Shown: positions 29,427-39,486, counted from the first letter of the stretch. The stretch: DNA of 64,000 nucleotides from Serratia inhibens (GCF_003591175.1 NZ_QYYG01000001.1:124001-188000), one strand, 5' to 3'. Numbers and translations: made by a program. The notes: generated from the letters alone by a model not told the origin.

Positions 29427-31075
29427 TTTTTCGGCCCCTCCGCGGATTCACGGTACACCCCGGCAAATGACGCATTGCCGAATGGGCTCAATACCAGTCC
29501 CTTGATGTCGTAGCGGTAAGCCTGCAGGCGCAATGAGGACGCCAGTGGCAACACCGGCAGTTGCTGCTCAAGAATTTTTTGCGCCTTCTGGTAGTTTTCG
29601 ATGCGTTGCGACAACTGCTGTGACAGCAACGCATTTTGCAGCACCTCGTCAAACTCCGGCTCACACCAGTGAGCATAGTTGGTTTGCGAGCGGATTGCCG
29701 CGCAGCTCAACAGCGGCCGGAAGAAACTGTCCGGGTCGTTGCTGTCGGTGGCCCAGCCGGTGAGGGTCAGATCGTGATTCATCTCCATCAGCCGCGCTTC
29801 CTGGAAGCGGCCTTCGACCGGCACGATAGTGACGTTAATGCCAACCTGGCCCAAATCGGCCTGGATCAGTTCGGCGGTCTTCAGTGGGCTGGGGTTATAG
29901 GACTGTGATGCGGTAGGTACCCACAGCTTCAGATTCAAGGATTCAATACCCGCTTGCTTGAGCATTTCGCGCGATTTTGCCGGATCAAACTCGGTAACGT
30001 GAGCTTCATTGTCGTAGGCCCACGAGGCGCGCGGCAGAATGGAGGCAGCGGTTTCCGCCGTGCCGTAATAAATCGACTGCATCAGGCGTTGGTTGTTGAT
30101 AGCCAGTGAAATGGCCTGACGCACTTTTAAATCGTTCAACGGCGGTTTACGGGTATTGAAAGCCAGATAGGCGATGTTCATGCCCGGCCGAAGCGTAAGG
30201 CGCAGACGCGGGTCGTCGCGCAGAATCGAGAGCTGGCTGGCTGCGGGATAGGCGAGCACATCGCACTCGCCGGTCAACAACTTCGACAACCGGCCGGTGC
30301 CGCCGGCACCCAGATCGATCACCACCTGTGGCATGCGTGGCTGGCCTTTCCAGTACAGGTCATTGCGCGCCAGACGGATATATTGCCCCGAACGATATTC
30401 ATTCAACAGGAAGGGACCGGTGCCGACCGGCTCACGATCGATCATTTCCTGATGGCCTTCGCGCGTCAGATCTTGCGCATATTCTGCCGACATCACCGGA
30501 GCGTAGTGGGTCGCGATATGCCACAAAAACGAGGCGTCCGGCGCCTGCAGGCGGATCTCGACGGTATAGTCGTCGAGCTTCTTCACGCTTTGCACCGAGT
30601 CGCCAAACTGCAGGCTGTCGAAGTAAGGGTACTCGCCGCCGTTGACGTCATGATACGGATGCTTCTGATTAAACATGCGTTCAAAGCTGAACACCACGTC
30701 GTCGGCGTTCAATTTGCGCGTCGGCGTAAACCAGGCGGTGGTCTGGAATGGCACGTCCTTGCGCAGGTGGAAACGGTAGGTTGCGCCGTTATCCAGCACT
30801 TCCCAGCTTTGCGCCAGTTCGGGGATCAGCCGGTAGGTATAAGGGTCGACATCCAGCAGGCGGTCGTACAACTGCGCGGCCAGGGTATCGACAGTCAGCC
30901 CGCTGCTGGCCATCTGCGGATTAAAGGTGTTCAGTATGCCACTGACGCAATAGACAAAGCCGCTCTGGCGGATGTCCGGCAACGGCGTCGCCGCGATGGG
31001 CGCGGGCGGTGTTGAGGCCATGGCGGAACTCGCCAGGCAGCTCAATGACAGGATCCAAAGGGGTAAACCACGCAT
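29423..31075 (-). CDS. sapA: SapA, periplasmic substrate-binding protein
   Basis: First gene of the sap operon. 550 residues of the SBP_bac_5 (dipeptide/oligopeptide-binding) family, with a signal peptide cleaved after about residue 20 (SSAMA). Family blocks: [15 protein letters not shown], a peptide-binding cleft region and [12 protein letters not shown]-type sequence (here [17 protein letters not shown]). Delivers its ligand to SapBC; implicated in resistance to antimicrobial peptides and in heme uptake in other genera. Divergent from the zinc operon across 206 bp. Confidence 0.95.
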   Translation of the reverse strand: MRGLPLWILSLSCLASSAMASTPPAPIAATPLPDIRQSGFVYCVSGILNTFNPQMASSGLTVDTLAAQLYDRLLDVDPYTYRLIPELAQSWEVLDNGATYRFHLRKDVPFQTTAWFTPTRKLNADDVVFSFERMFNQKHPYHDVNGGEYPYFDSLQFGDSVQSVKKLDDYTVEIRLQAPDASFLWHIATHYAPVMSAEYAQDLTREGHQEMIDREPVGTGPFLLNEYRSGQYIRLARNDLYWKGQPRMPQVVIDLGAGGTGRLSKLLTGECDVLAYPAASQLSILRDDPRLRLTLRPGMNIAYLAFNTRKPPLNDLKVRQAISLAINNQRLMQSIYYGTAETAASILPRASWAYDNEAHVTEFDPAKSREMLKQAGIESLNLKLWVPTASQSYNPSPLKTAELIQADLGQVGINVTIVPVEGRFQEARLMEMNHDLTLTGWATDSNDPDSFFRPLLSCAAIRSQTNYAHWCEPEFDEVLQNALLSQQLSQRIENYQKAQKILEQQLPVLPLASSLRLQAYRYDIKGLVLSPFGNASFAGVYRESAEGPKK

Positions 31076-31210
31076 AGAGGCTTCATGGGTTAATAAGCAA
31101 TAGCGTTAGTGTATCGCACTCTGGCGAACTGCCCAATCCATTGAGCAAAATGGCTGAGTTTTCTGCTACTTGATTGAACACTTTGCCGTCACAGGCAAAA
31201 AATAACGCAA

Positions 31211-31232
31211 ATGATATGTTATAACATAACAA
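31211..31232. promoter_or_regulatory. Zur box upstream of folE2
   Basis: The 20-mer from 31212 to 31231 is a palindrome with 9 of 10 pairs matching, centred on TGTTATAACA. This is the core of the enterobacterial Zur consensus (GAAATGTTATAN-TATAACATTTC type). It lies 50 bp before the folE2 ATG, so the operon should be on when zinc is scarce. Confidence 0.85.
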
Positions 31233-31281
31233 TTTTATGTTACCGTCCTCAGGCACGATATCAATAATCGCAAGGGGACGT

Positions 31282-32211
31282 ATGAACAAGATTGCACTTC
31301 CACCACCCCAGCCGTTGCCGGATGCCCAGGCCAGGCAGGGTGAGATGAGTGAAGTCGGGCTCGATTGGGTTGGGATGCAAGAGATAGCGCTGCCGTTGGA
31401 GTTGGCGGGCAAGCCGTTGATGACGAAGGTCAACGTTGGCATCAATCTTCTCGCCAACCGTCAAGGTTCGCGGGGAATACACATGTCACGGCTGTATCTG
31501 GCGCTGGACGAATTGACGCAGGGCGAGCTGACGCCGCAGCGCATCGGGCAGACGCTAAATGCCATTTTGGCTTCTCAGCCCGAACACAGCGACCGTGCCA
31601 GCCTGAGCATCAGCGGCGAGCTGCTGTTGTCGCGGCCAGCATTGCTGTCGCCACACCGCGGCTGGAAAGCCTACCCGTTGCGCATTGATGCCAGGTTGAC
31701 CAAGGCTCTGGCGCTATCGCTGACGGTCGGCGTGCCGTATTCCTCCACCTGTCCCAGCTCGGCGGCGCTCAGCCGCCAACTGGCGCAACAGCAGTTTCAG
31801 TTTGATTTTGAACAGGAGTCGGAGAGGGTCGATCGGCAGCAGGTGATCGATTGGTTGGGTGAGCAGGGAATGCCCGCGACTCCGCACAGCCAGCGCAGTT
31901 GGGCCTGGGTGACGCAGGTACTGACTGGCAGTGAACCGGCGTTACCGGCGGTCAATTTAATCGATCGCATTGAGCATGCGCTGGGTACGCCGTCGCAAAC
32001 ATTGGTAAAGCGTCGAGACGAACAGGCATTTGCCCTGGCTAACGGTCAGAACCTGATGTTTTGCGAAGATGCCGCGCGTCGGCTGTACCGGATGCTGCGC
32101 AGCCAATGTGGCCAGCGAGGTTTCTCGCTGCGGGTTGAGCATCAGGAAAGCCTGCATGCCCACAATGCGGTGGCCGAACTGAGCTGGCGGGAGGAAGGCG
32201 ATGCTGCGTAA
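31282..32211 (+). CDS. folE2: GTP cyclohydrolase I type 2 (FolE2/GCYH-IB)
   Basis: First step of folate synthesis, GTP to dihydroneopterin triphosphate, by the metal-promiscuous type IB enzyme that replaces zinc-dependent FolE during zinc starvation. 309 residues. Conserved cysteine at 157 in PYSSTCPSS (family usually SLCPCS) and the late HQESLHAHNAVAE block with a conserved Glu near residue 289. Start at MNKIALPPP with AGGGGA before it; the open frame extends 15 codons upstream. First gene of a three-gene operon behind a Zur box; it overlaps the next gene by 11 bp. Confidence 0.93.
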   Translation: MNKIALPPPQPLPDAQARQGEMSEVGLDWVGMQEIALPLELAGKPLMTKVNVGINLLANRQGSRGIHMSRLYLALDELTQGELTPQRIGQTLNAILASQPEHSDRASLSISGELLLSRPALLSPHRGWKAYPLRIDARLTKALALSLTVGVPYSSTCPSSAALSRQLAQQQFQFDFEQESERVDRQQVIDWLGEQGMPATPHSQRSWAWVTQVLTGSEPALPAVNLIDRIEHALGTPSQTLVKRRDEQAFALANGQNLMFCEDAARRLYRMLRSQCGQRGFSLRVEHQESLHAHNAVAELSWREEGDAA

Positions 32212-32761
32212 AAACCCCAGCGGCCACCTGCCGCAGGTATCGCCAAAGGCCTATATCGATCCTACCGCCATTATCTGTGGCCGGGTGATTGTCGAAGATT
32301 TTGTCTACGTTGGCCCCTACGCGGTGATCCGCGCCGATGAACTGAATGCCGCCGGCGATATGGAACCGATCGTTATCGGTTCTCACTCGAATATTCAGGA
32401 CGGCGTGGTGATCCACTCGAAAAGCGGAGCGGCGGTCACCATCGGCAGCTACAGCTCCATCGCGCATCGCGCGATTGTTCACGGCCCGTGCCGCATAGAG
32501 GATCGGGTGTTTATCGGGTTCAACAGCGTGCTGTTCAACTGCCATATCCGTTCCGGCTGCGTGGTGCGCTACAACGCGGTGGTGGATGGCGTCACGCTAC
32601 CGGAGAACCTGTATATCCCATCTACCGAACGCGTCGGTGCCGACAGCGATCTGTCGTTGTATCGCCAGGTTGATCGCCGCGCGCTGCAATTTTCTGAAGA
32701 AGTGGCCGCCACGAATGTCGAACTGGTTCGCGGCTACCAGGCATTACGTAATGAGTTTTAA
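32201..32761 (+). CDS. Gamma-carbonic-anhydrase-like hexapeptide-repeat protein
   Basis: 186 residues with left-handed beta-helix hexapeptide repeats from about residue 20 to 145 (VIVEDFVYVGPYAVIRADE and onward). Histidines placed like the metal ligands of gamma-class enzymes occur in VVIHSKSG, SIAHRAIVHG. A C-terminal helix closes the fold. Overlaps folE2, and relatives are commonly found in Zur regulons as presumed substitutes for zinc-containing enzymes or as cambialistic metal enzymes. Carbonic anhydrase activity is not shown. Confidence 0.85.
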   Translation: MLRKNPSGHLPQVSPKAYIDPTAIICGRVIVEDFVYVGPYAVIRADELNAAGDMEPIVIGSHSNIQDGVVIHSKSGAAVTIGSYSSIAHRAIVHGPCRIEDRVFIGFNSVLFNCHIRSGCVVRYNAVVDGVTLPENLYIPSTERVGADSDLSLYRQVDRRALQFSEEVAATNVELVRGYQALRNEF

Positions 32762-32773
32762 GCGAGGAACCTG

Positions 32774-33961
32774 ATGAATCCGTTACCCGTTACCGTACTT
32801 TCCGGTTTTCTCGGCGCCGGTAAAACCACGGTGCTGAACCATATTCTGAATAACCGCCAAGGCATGCGCGTGGCGGTGATAGTTAATGACATGAGCGAAG
32901 TGAACATTGATGCCGCGCTGATCGAGAACCAGGTCCAGCTCGATCGCCGACAGGAAAAGCTGGTGGAAATGAGCAACGGCTGCATTTGCTGCACGCTGCG
33001 TGAAGATCTGTTGATTTCGGTACGTGAACTGGCGCTGGCCGGTCGTTTCGATTATCTGCTGATTGAATCCAGTGGGATCTCAGAGCCGCTGCCGGTGGCG
33101 GAAACTTTCACCTTTGAAGACGAACAGGGTGAAAGCCTGTCGCAGTTCGCCCGGCTGGATACGCTGGTCACGGTGGTGGATGGCGTGAACTTCATGCAGC
33201 AATACCAGCAGGCTCAGACCTTGCAGGAGGCCGGGCAAAGCCTGGGCGAGGACGATCTGCGCAGCGTGGCGGACCTGCTGATCGAGCAAATCGAATTTTG
33301 TGACGTGATGCTGGTGAGTAAAACCGACTTGTTGACGCCAGAACAGCAAGGGGAAATCATGGCACTGCTTGCCAGCCTGAACCCGGTCGCCAATATTATC
33401 CCTATTTCCCCCGGTAAATTACCGCTGAAGGCGGTATTAAACACCGGCAGTTTCAGCTTCGAAAAAGCCCAACAGGCGCCAGGCTGGTTGAAGGAGTTGC
33501 GGGGTGAACATGTTCCGGAGACGGAAAATTATGGCATCAGCAGCTTTGTCTATCAGGCGCGGCGACCCTTTGACCCGGATAAGTTTTATCGGATGATCAA
33601 CGGCGATTGGGGGGGCGGCAAGCTGTTGCGCTCAAAGGGGTTCTTCTGGCTGGCTACTCGCCCGCGGCAAGCGGGGCAGTGGAACCAGGCCGGTGGCATC
33701 GCGCATTATGGGCTGGCGGGCACCTTCTGGCGCGCGCTGGCGCAGGAGAACTGGCCGCAAGATGAAGAAACCCGGGCGCAGATTAAGGCAAAATGGGTGG
33801 AGCCGTTTGGCGATATGCGTCAGGAATTGGTGTTTATCGGCCAGCACCTGCGGCAGGCGGAAATCACCCGTTTGTTGGATGCCTGCCTGCTGAATGATGA
33901 CCAAATGGCGGCGGGGGTGGACTATTGGCTGGATATGACCGATCCCTTCCCTGAATGGTAA
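32774..33961 (+). CDS. zigA: COG0523-family G3E GTPase, zinc metallochaperone (ZNG1/ZigA/YciC-like)
   Basis: 395 residues. Walker [10 protein letters not shown] at residues 11-19, the metal-binding C-x-C-C in GCICC at residues 70-73, the ESSGISEP switch region and SKTD base-specificity motif, then a CobW C-terminal domain. These GTPases deliver zinc to client enzymes under zinc limitation. Third gene of the Zur-box operon, 12 bp after the gamma-CA-like gene. Its 3' flank leads straight into the ryhB promoter. The symbol follows the Zur-linked subfamily; it could equally be called yciC or zng1. Confidence 0.88.
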   Translation: MNPLPVTVLSGFLGAGKTTVLNHILNNRQGMRVAVIVNDMSEVNIDAALIENQVQLDRRQEKLVEMSNGCICCTLREDLLISVRELALAGRFDYLLIESSGISEPLPVAETFTFEDEQGESLSQFARLDTLVTVVDGVNFMQQYQQAQTLQEAGQSLGEDDLRSVADLLIEQIEFCDVMLVSKTDLLTPEQQGEIMALLASLNPVANIIPISPGKLPLKAVLNTGSFSFEKAQQAPGWLKELRGEHVPETENYGISSFVYQARRPFDPDKFYRMINGDWGGGKLLRSKGFFWLATRPRQAGQWNQAGGIAHYGLAGTFWRALAQENWPQDEETRAQIKAKWVEPFGDMRQELVFIGQHLRQAEITRLLDACLLNDDQMAAGVDYWLDMTDPFPEW

Positions 33962-34016
33962 GTGCACAACATTAGTGTGGTAATGGGAATAATTCTCAAC
34001 AAATCGCTTTACAGGT

Positions 34017-34035
34017 GATACTGATAACCATTATC
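34017..34035. promoter_or_regulatory. Fur box at the ryhB promoter
   Basis: Matches the 19-bp Fur consensus GATAATGATAATCATTATC at 17 of 19 positions. It covers the spacer and overlaps the -10 region of a promoter with TTTACA at 34008-34013 and TATCAT at 34032-34037, as in E. coli ryhB. Confidence 0.88.
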
Positions 34036-34043
34036 ATCACCTG

Positions 34044-34148
34044 GCAGTTCACGGAAGGCCAGGATTAGTGGCCCGACTGTGAAAGGCACGACATTGCTCA
34101 CATTGCTTCCAGTGTTTTTTAAGCCAGCTCGGGTGCTGGCTTTTTTTT
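34044..34148 (+). ncRNA. ryhB: RyhB small RNA
   Basis: Iron-sparing Hfq-dependent small RNA. The core around 34083-34112, with GCACGACATTGCTCACATTG, is almost the same as the seed region of E. coli RyhB. It is followed by a rho-independent terminator: AAGCCAGC at 34121-34128 pairs with GCTGGCTT at 34135-34142, then eight Ts. A strong Fur box and promoter lie directly upstream. The 5' end is estimated from the -10 element, giving about 105 nt (E. coli 90). In E. coli the gene lies elsewhere (yhhX-yhhY). The terminator also faces pspF, whose stop is 6 bp away. Confidence 0.9.
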
Positions 34149-34153
34149 GCCCG

Positions 34154-35161
34154 TTATTCTTCGTCCGCATCCCCGTTTTGCAATAGCGCATGTTTTTTCA
34201 GCATGCCCCTCAACTGATGGTAGGTTAGCCCCAGCAGGCTCGCTGCCTTGCGTTGGTTAAATTTCCCTTGTTGCAGCGCCGTTTCGATCAGCGATTTTTC
34301 CTGTTCCAACTGCCAGGCTTTTAAATCGACCGGCAGCATCGGTCGATCATTGCGCGTTTCGCGAGCCGGTGGTGTAAGAGGGGTCTCCCGTTGGGCAAAG
34401 GGATTGATAACGATGTCATCCAGCGCGCTGGCGCTGGTGCCGTGCCGGTATACGGAACGTTCCACCACGTTTTTCAGTTCCCGCACGTTGCCTGGCCAGT
34501 TATAGGCGAGCAGCGTATCTCTGGCGCGTTCGGTAAAGCCGGGGAACAGTTGCAGCGACAGCTCGCGGCACATCTGAATCGCAAAATGTTCGGCCAGCAG
34601 CATGATGTCTTGCTGGCGCCGGCGTAGCGGCGGCAGTTGAACGACGTCGAACGCCAGCCGGTCCAGCAGATCGGCGCGGAATTTCCCCGCAGCGGCCAGC
34701 GCAGGCAAGTCATCGTTGGTGGCGCACACCAACCGCACATCAACCTGCAGCGGTTGGCTACCGCCTACGCGCTCCAGATGCCCGTATTCGATCACCCGCA
34801 ACAATTTTTCCTGCACCAGCATGGGGGCGGTGGCCAGTTCGTCGAGAAACAGCGTGCCGCCGTCGGCGCGTTCAAAGCGGCCCAGGTGGCGTTTCTGCGC
34901 ACCGGTAAAGGCACCCGCTTCATGGCCGAACAGCTCGGAATCCAGTAAGTTTTCGTTCAAAGCCGCGCAGTTAAGCGAGATAAACGGCCCTTGCCAGCGG
35001 TTGGAAAGGTAGTGCAGACGATGGGCGATCAGCTCCTTACCGGTGCCGCGTTCGCCGATCACCAACACCGGCTTGTTCAACTTTGCCAGTTGCGAGACTT
35101 GCTCCAATACTTCGACAAAGGCGTTCGCTTCGCCCAGCAGGTTTTCTAACTGTTCGCTCAT
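34154..35161 (-). CDS. pspF: PspF, sigma-54 enhancer-binding activator of the phage-shock operon
   Basis: 335 residues. AAA+ domain with Walker A GERGTGKE, the sigma-54 contact loop GAFTGA in HEAGAFTGAQKRH, Walker B GGTLFLDE, and a C-terminal Fis-type helix-turn-helix (QRKAASLLGLTYHQLRGML). As in E. coli there is no N-terminal receiver domain; PspA inhibits it directly. Start at MSEQLENLLGE; five upstream codons are open. Divergent from pspA. Confidence 0.96.
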   Translation of the reverse strand: MSEQLENLLGEANAFVEVLEQVSQLAKLNKPVLVIGERGTGKELIAHRLHYLSNRWQGPFISLNCAALNENLLDSELFGHEAGAFTGAQKRHLGRFERADGGTLFLDELATAPMLVQEKLLRVIEYGHLERVGGSQPLQVDVRLVCATNDDLPALAAAGKFRADLLDRLAFDVVQLPPLRRRQQDIMLLAEHFAIQMCRELSLQLFPGFTERARDTLLAYNWPGNVRELKNVVERSVYRHGTSASALDDIVINPFAQRETPLTPPARETRNDRPMLPVDLKAWQLEQEKSLIETALQQGKFNQRKAASLLGLTYHQLRGMLKKHALLQNGDADEE

Positions 35162-35257
35162 GATGAAATTCGCCAATGTTTGGTGAAAATAATCACTCTA
35201 CAGCATGCTGGTGGAGAGTCAAAAATAAATAATCGTTATTATTCAATGAAATAAAAG

Positions 35258-35274
35258 TTGGCACGGGTTTTGAT
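35258..35274 (+). promoter_or_regulatory. Sigma-54 promoter of pspA
   Basis: TTGGCACG-N4-TTGAT carries the -24 GG of sigma-54 promoters; the -12 dinucleotide is GA rather than GC, and E. coli pspA also deviates there (GT). It lies 72 bp before pspA, in the pspF-pspA divergent region. Confidence 0.8.
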
Positions 35275-35345
35275 TAAGTCTTTGGGCAAGATGTATTACT
35301 TAACGCGGCGCTTCAGACGCCATCAGAACCAAGAGGAAGTGAATT

Positions 35346-36011
35346 ATGGGTATTTTTTCTCGTTTTGCCGACATCGTGAACGCCAATATCAATACGCTGC
35401 TGGATAAGGCGGAAGATCCGCAAAAACTGGTGCGCCTGATGATCCAGGAGATGGAAGACACGCTGGTTGAAGTGCGCTCCACCTCGGCGCGTGCGCTGGC
35501 GGAGAAAAAGCAACTGCTGCGTCGCATTGAGCAGGGTGAAAATCAGCTCAACGATTGGCAGGACAAGGCCGAACTGGCATTGCGCAAGGATAAAGAAGAT
35601 CTGGCCCGTGCGGCGCTGATCGAAAAACAGAAGGTAGCTGACCTGATCTCAACGCTGACTCACGAAGTGTCTACCGTGGAAGAGACGCTGGCCCGGATGA
35701 AAAGCGAAATCGGCGAGCTGGAAAACAAGCTGACCGAAACCCGGGCGCGCCAGCAGGCGTTAACGCTGCGCCATCAGGCAGCATCCTCTTCCCGCGACGT
35801 GCGCCGCCAGCTCGACAGCGGCAAACTGGATGAGGCGATGGCGCGTTTCGAACAGTTCGAACGCCGTATCGATCATATGGAAGCCGAAGCGGAAAGCGTC
35901 ATCATCGGTAAAAAGAAGTCTCTGGACCAGGAATTTGCCGAGCTGAAAGCCGACGATGCCATCAGCGAGCAACTGGCGGCGCTGAAAGCCAAAATGAACC
36001 GTACTGAGTAA
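35346..36011 (+). CDS. pspA: PspA, phage-shock protein A
   Basis: 221-residue ESCRT-III-like coiled-coil protein (E. coli 222). It binds stressed inner membrane through its N-terminal amphipathic helix ([25 protein letters not shown]) and otherwise holds PspF inactive. The rest is almost entirely helical. AGAGGAAGTG-type ribosome binding site upstream. First gene of pspABCD-ycjXF under a sigma-54 promoter. Confidence 0.98.
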   Translation: MGIFSRFADIVNANINTLLDKAEDPQKLVRLMIQEMEDTLVEVRSTSARALAEKKQLLRRIEQGENQLNDWQDKAELALRKDKEDLARAALIEKQKVADLISTLTHEVSTVEETLARMKSEIGELENKLTETRARQQALTLRHQAASSSRDVRRQLDSGKLDEAMARFEQFERRIDHMEAEAESVIIGKKKSLDQEFAELKADDAISEQLAALKAKMNRTE

Positions 36012-36070
36012 GGCTACAGCGGCCACGGTAATGTGGCCGCCTATTAAAGACGCAATAAGAAGGAAAAGAA

Positions 36071-36298
36071 ATGAGTGCTCTACTACTTGCCATCCCGTTG
36101 ACAATCTTTGTGTTGTTTGTCGCACCGATTTGGCTTTGGCTGCATTACAGCAATCGGCAACAAAACGGCATTCAACTGAGCCATCAGGAAATGCAGCGTC
36201 TGGCGCAGTTGGCCGACGATGCCAAGCGCATGCGTGAACGCATTCAGGCGCTGGAAGAAATCCTCGATGCAGAACACCCGAACTGGAGACAGTCTTGA
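36071..36298 (+). CDS. pspB: PspB, phage-shock membrane protein
   Basis: 75 residues with one N-terminal membrane segment (LLLAIPLTIFVLFVAPIWLWL) and a cytoplasmic coiled coil ending EILDAEHPNWRQS. With PspC it senses membrane stress and releases PspA from PspF. The stop overlaps the pspC start (TGATG). Confidence 0.96.
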   Translation: MSALLLAIPLTIFVLFVAPIWLWLHYSNRQQNGIQLSHQEMQRLAQLADDAKRMRERIQALEEILDAEHPNWRQS

Positions 36299-36657
36299 TG
36301 AGCAACACTCTGGGCAGTAAAAAGCTTTATCGCGTACCTGAGGAAGGCATGGTGAAGGGCGTTTGCGCCGGTCTGGCTCATTATTTTGACGTGCCGGTGC
36401 GCCTGATCCGCGTAATAGTGGTGCTGTCGATGATTTTCGGCCTGTTTTTCTTCACGCTGGTGGCCTATTTCGCGCTGGTTTTCGTGCTGGATGAAGCGCC
36501 GGCCAGCCGTTTCGAAGGCGAAAATTACAAGACACCGCGCCAGTTGCTCGACCAATTGGAGTACGAACTGGGCAGTGGCGAACAGCAACTGCGTCAGGTT
36601 GAGCGTTATGTCACGTCGGATACCTTCGGCGTGCAGAGTCGTTTCCGCAAGTTGTAA
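36298..36657 (+). CDS. pspC: PspC, phage-shock membrane sensor
   Basis: 119 residues, the same as E. coli. PspC domain KKLYRVPEEGMVKGVCAGLAHYFDVPVRLIRV with a membrane segment at about 40-70 and a C-terminal tail. Start ATG overlaps the pspB stop by one base; a TTG one codon upstream is unlikely. Confidence 0.96.
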   Translation: MSNTLGSKKLYRVPEEGMVKGVCAGLAHYFDVPVRLIRVIVVLSMIFGLFFFTLVAYFALVFVLDEAPASRFEGENYKTPRQLLDQLEYELGSGEQQLRQVERYVTSDTFGVQSRFRKL

Positions 36658-36752
36658 TCCTGCCTCGCGTGCTATGACCTGCGCGTGGCGCAGGTCAGGC
36701 ATTGTGCCTGCCATATCCTTTTTAAAGCAAACCGTGCCGGAGGGCATTGATA

Positions 36753-37019
36753 ATGAATAAAACCTATGCCGCAAAAGCCGTTAAATCCGCTGGAATCAAA
36801 CAAGGAGCAGGTACAGTGTTGAAGACATTGTCTAAAGTGATCATCATAGCGTTACTGAATTACGGCCCTGCCGGCGCGGCCGGCTGGTTGTTGCGGACCG
36901 TTGGTCGCAAACCGATTCGCTTTGTGCTGGCGCTGGTGCTGGAACCCCTGTTCCGCAAAGGCCTGAACAAGGTATTTGGGCGTTACGCCAAGGAGAACAA
37001 TGAAACGACTGCAAAATGA
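36753..37019 (+). CDS. pspD: PspD, phage-shock peripheral membrane protein
   Basis: 88 residues, longer at the N-terminus than E. coli PspD (73). The shared core is ALLNYGPAGAAGWLLRTVGRKPIRFVLALVLEPL, a hydrophobic and probably membrane-associated stretch. Start at MNKTYAAKAV with GGAGGG upstream; a GTG at 36814 would give a length nearer to E. coli. The gene overlaps ycjX by 20 bp. Confidence 0.88.
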   Translation: MNKTYAAKAVKSAGIKQGAGTVLKTLSKVIIIALLNYGPAGAAGWLLRTVGRKPIRFVLALVLEPLFRKGLNKVFGRYAKENNETTAK

Positions 37020-38397
37020 GTTAACCTCGCTGGTCAACCGCGGGATGGATCGCCATTTGCGCCTGGCGGTGACCGGCCTTAGCCGCAGCGGTAAAACCGC
37101 CTTTATCACCGCCTTCGTCAACCAACTGCTGCACGTTCACAGCGGTGCGCGCATGCCGTTGTTTTCGCCAGTGCGCGAAGAGCGACTTCTGGGCGTGAAA
37201 CGCATTCCGCAGCGCGATCTTGGCATTCAACGTTTTACCTATGACGAAGGGTTGGCGCAGCTTTATGGCACTCCGCCAAGCTGGCCGACCCCGACGCGTG
37301 GCGTCAGCGAAATTCGCCTGGCGCTGCGTTACCGTTCCAACGACTCGTTGCTGCGGCATTTTAAAGATACTTCGACGCTGTATCTGGAGATCGTCGATTA
37401 TCCCGGCGAGTGGTTGCTGGACTTGCCCATGCTGGAACAGGACTATCTGGCCTGGTCGCGTCAGATGGCCGGTCTGTTGCAGGGCGATCGCGCCGAGTGG
37501 GCCAAACCCTGGCTTGAGCTGTGCAAAGGCTGCGATCCGTTCGCGCCGGCCGACGAAAACAAGTTGGCGGCTATTGCTCAGGCTTACACCGATTATCTGC
37601 TGCGCTGCAAAAGCGAAGGCTTGCACTTTATCCAGCCGGGCCGTTTCGTGCTGCCGGGCGATCTGGCCGGTGCGCCGGCACTGCAATTCTTCCCGTGGCC
37701 CAATGTCGACAGTCTCGGCGAATCGAAACTGGCGCAGGCTGACAAGCACACCAACATCGGCATGCTGCGGGCGCGTTTCAATTACTACTGCCAGTCAATC
37801 GTCAAAAACTTCTATAAAGAACATTTCGTCCGTTTCGATCGGCAGATTGTGCTGGTTGACTGCCTGCAACCGCTCAACAGCGGCCCACAGGCATTCAACG
37901 ACATGCGTCTGGCGCTGACCCAACTGATGCAAAGTTTCCACTACGGCAAGCGCACGTTGTTCCGCCGGTTGTTCTCGCCGACCATCGACAAGCTGATGTT
38001 TGCCGCCACCAAGGCCGATCACATTACTGCCGACCAGCACGCCAATCTGGTGTCGTTGTTGCAGCAGTTGGTGCAGGAAGCGTGGCAGAACGCGGCGTTT
38101 GAGGGCATCAGTATGGACTGTGTGGGGTTGGCCTCCGTGCAGGCGACCGAAAGCGGCATCGTCGATCACCAGGGGCAGCGGATCCCGGCCTTGAAGGGCA
38201 ATCGCCTCGACGATGGCGCACCATTGACGGTGTTCCCCGGCGAAGTACCGGCGCGTTTGCCGGGGCCGGCTTTCTGGCAAAACCAGGGTTTCCACTTTGA
38301 TGAGTTTCGGCCTCGGGCCATGAGCGTGGACAGCCCGCTGCCGCATATCCGCCTGGATGCGGTGATGGAGTTTTTATTGGGAGATAAATTGCGATGA
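37000..38397 (+). CDS. ycjX: YcjX, P-loop ATPase/GTPase-like protein of the psp regulon
   Basis: 465 residues, the same as E. coli. P-loop [10 protein letters not shown] near residue 24-33, then a STAND/GTPase-like fold of the DUF463 family. Start chosen at [12 protein letters not shown], with AAGGAG directly before it inside pspD; the alternative start eight codons upstream would overlap more. Overlaps ycjF by 4 bp. Function in membrane stress is suggested only by its operon. Confidence 0.94.
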   Translation: MKRLQNELTSLVNRGMDRHLRLAVTGLSRSGKTAFITAFVNQLLHVHSGARMPLFSPVREERLLGVKRIPQRDLGIQRFTYDEGLAQLYGTPPSWPTPTRGVSEIRLALRYRSNDSLLRHFKDTSTLYLEIVDYPGEWLLDLPMLEQDYLAWSRQMAGLLQGDRAEWAKPWLELCKGCDPFAPADENKLAAIAQAYTDYLLRCKSEGLHFIQPGRFVLPGDLAGAPALQFFPWPNVDSLGESKLAQADKHTNIGMLRARFNYYCQSIVKNFYKEHFVRFDRQIVLVDCLQPLNSGPQAFNDMRLALTQLMQSFHYGKRTLFRRLFSPTIDKLMFAATKADHITADQHANLVSLLQQLVQEAWQNAAFEGISMDCVGLASVQATESGIVDHQGQRIPALKGNRLDDGAPLTVFPGEVPARLPGPAFWQNQGFHFDEFRPRAMSVDSPLPHIRLDAVMEFLLGDKLR

Positions 38398-39455
38398 GCG
38401 AACCTATAAAGCCGCGTATCGATTTTGAAGAGCCGTTGCAGCCGCCGCAAGAGCCAGTATTGCGCGCCAACGTCGCCTTTGATGAACAGCAGGCTGAGCG
38501 TTTTTTCCCGGCCGCGCCGGAGTTGGAGCAGGAAGAGGACGAAGGGCGTGCCGAAGGCATTATCAATGCTGCGCTGAAACCCAAACGCAGTCTGTGGCGC
38601 AAAATGGTTACCGCCGGGTTGGCGCTGTTCGGCGTCAGCGTAGTGGCGCAGGGCGTGCAGTGGGTGCATACCGCCTGGGTGCAGCAGGATTGGATTGCCA
38701 TGGGCGGCGGCGTGGCAGGCGGCTTGATCGTGTTTGCCGGGGTGGGTTCGGTCGTGACCGAATGGCGCCGGTTGTATCGTCTGCGCCAGCGTGCGGAAGA
38801 GCGCGACGTAGCGCGAGAACTGTTGCACAGCCACGGGTTGGGCAAGGGCCGAGAGTTCTGCGAGAAGCTGGCGCGGCAGGCCGGCCTCGATCAGGGCCAC
38901 CCGGCGTTACAACGCTGGCAGGCTTCACTGCATGAAACTCAAAACGACCGTGAAGTGGTAGCGCTTTATGCCAAGCTGGTGCAACCGGTATTGGATAATC
39001 AGGCGCGCCGTGAAATCAGCCGTTCGGCGGCCGAATCCACGTTAATGATCGCCGTCAGCCCGCTGGCGCTGGTGGATATGGCGTTTATCGCCTGGCGTAA
39101 CATTCGGCTGATCAACCGCATTGCGGCGTTGTACGGCATCGAGCTGGGCTATTTCAGCCGTCTGCGGCTGTTCCGCCTGGTGCTGCTGAATATCGCCTTT
39201 GCCGGGGCGTCGGAGCTGGTGCGTGAGGTGGGGATGGATTGGATGTCACAGGATCTCGCCGCACGGCTGTCAGCGCGCGCAGCCCAGGGGATTGGCGCAG
39301 GCTTGCTGACCGCCAGGCTGGGCATCAAGGCCATGGAACTGTGCCGCCCGCTCCCTTGGCTGGAAGGTGAGAAGCCCAAACTTGGGGATTTCCGCAGTCA
39401 GTTGGTCGGTCAACTGAAAGACGCCATGAAAAAAAACGATAACAAAGCCAAATAA
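38394..39455 (+). CDS. ycjF: YcjF, inner-membrane DUF697 protein
   Basis: 353 residues, as in E. coli. An N-terminal acidic cytoplasmic region (1-65), two membrane helices (about 70-125: [20 protein letters not shown] and [18 protein letters not shown]), then a helical DUF697 domain with [20 protein letters not shown]. Last gene of the psp transcription unit and followed by a terminator hairpin. Confidence 0.94.
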   Translation: MSEPIKPRIDFEEPLQPPQEPVLRANVAFDEQQAERFFPAAPELEQEEDEGRAEGIINAALKPKRSLWRKMVTAGLALFGVSVVAQGVQWVHTAWVQQDWIAMGGGVAGGLIVFAGVGSVVTEWRRLYRLRQRAEERDVARELLHSHGLGKGREFCEKLARQAGLDQGHPALQRWQASLHETQNDREVVALYAKLVQPVLDNQARREISRSAAESTLMIAVSPLALVDMAFIAWRNIRLINRIAALYGIELGYFSRLRLFRLVLLNIAFAGASELVREVGMDWMSQDLAARLSARAAQGIGAGLLTARLGIKAMELCRPLPWLEGEKPKLGDFRSQLVGQLKDAMKKNDNKAK

Positions 39456-39460
39456 CTCGC

Positions 39461-39486
39461 CAACTGCGCCCACCCGGGCGCAGTTG
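39461..39486 (+). terminator. Terminator after ycjF
   Basis: An 11-bp perfect stem (39461-39471 with 39476-39486, CAACTGCGCCC/GGGCGCAGTTG) with a 4-nt loop, followed by a T-rich but interrupted tail. Confidence 0.65.

Noticed and set aside
35258-35274. Doubt about the sigma-54 promoter because the -12 element is not GC
   Set aside because: E. coli pspA also departs from GC at -12, and the site is at the right place between pspF and pspA, so the promoter was kept.
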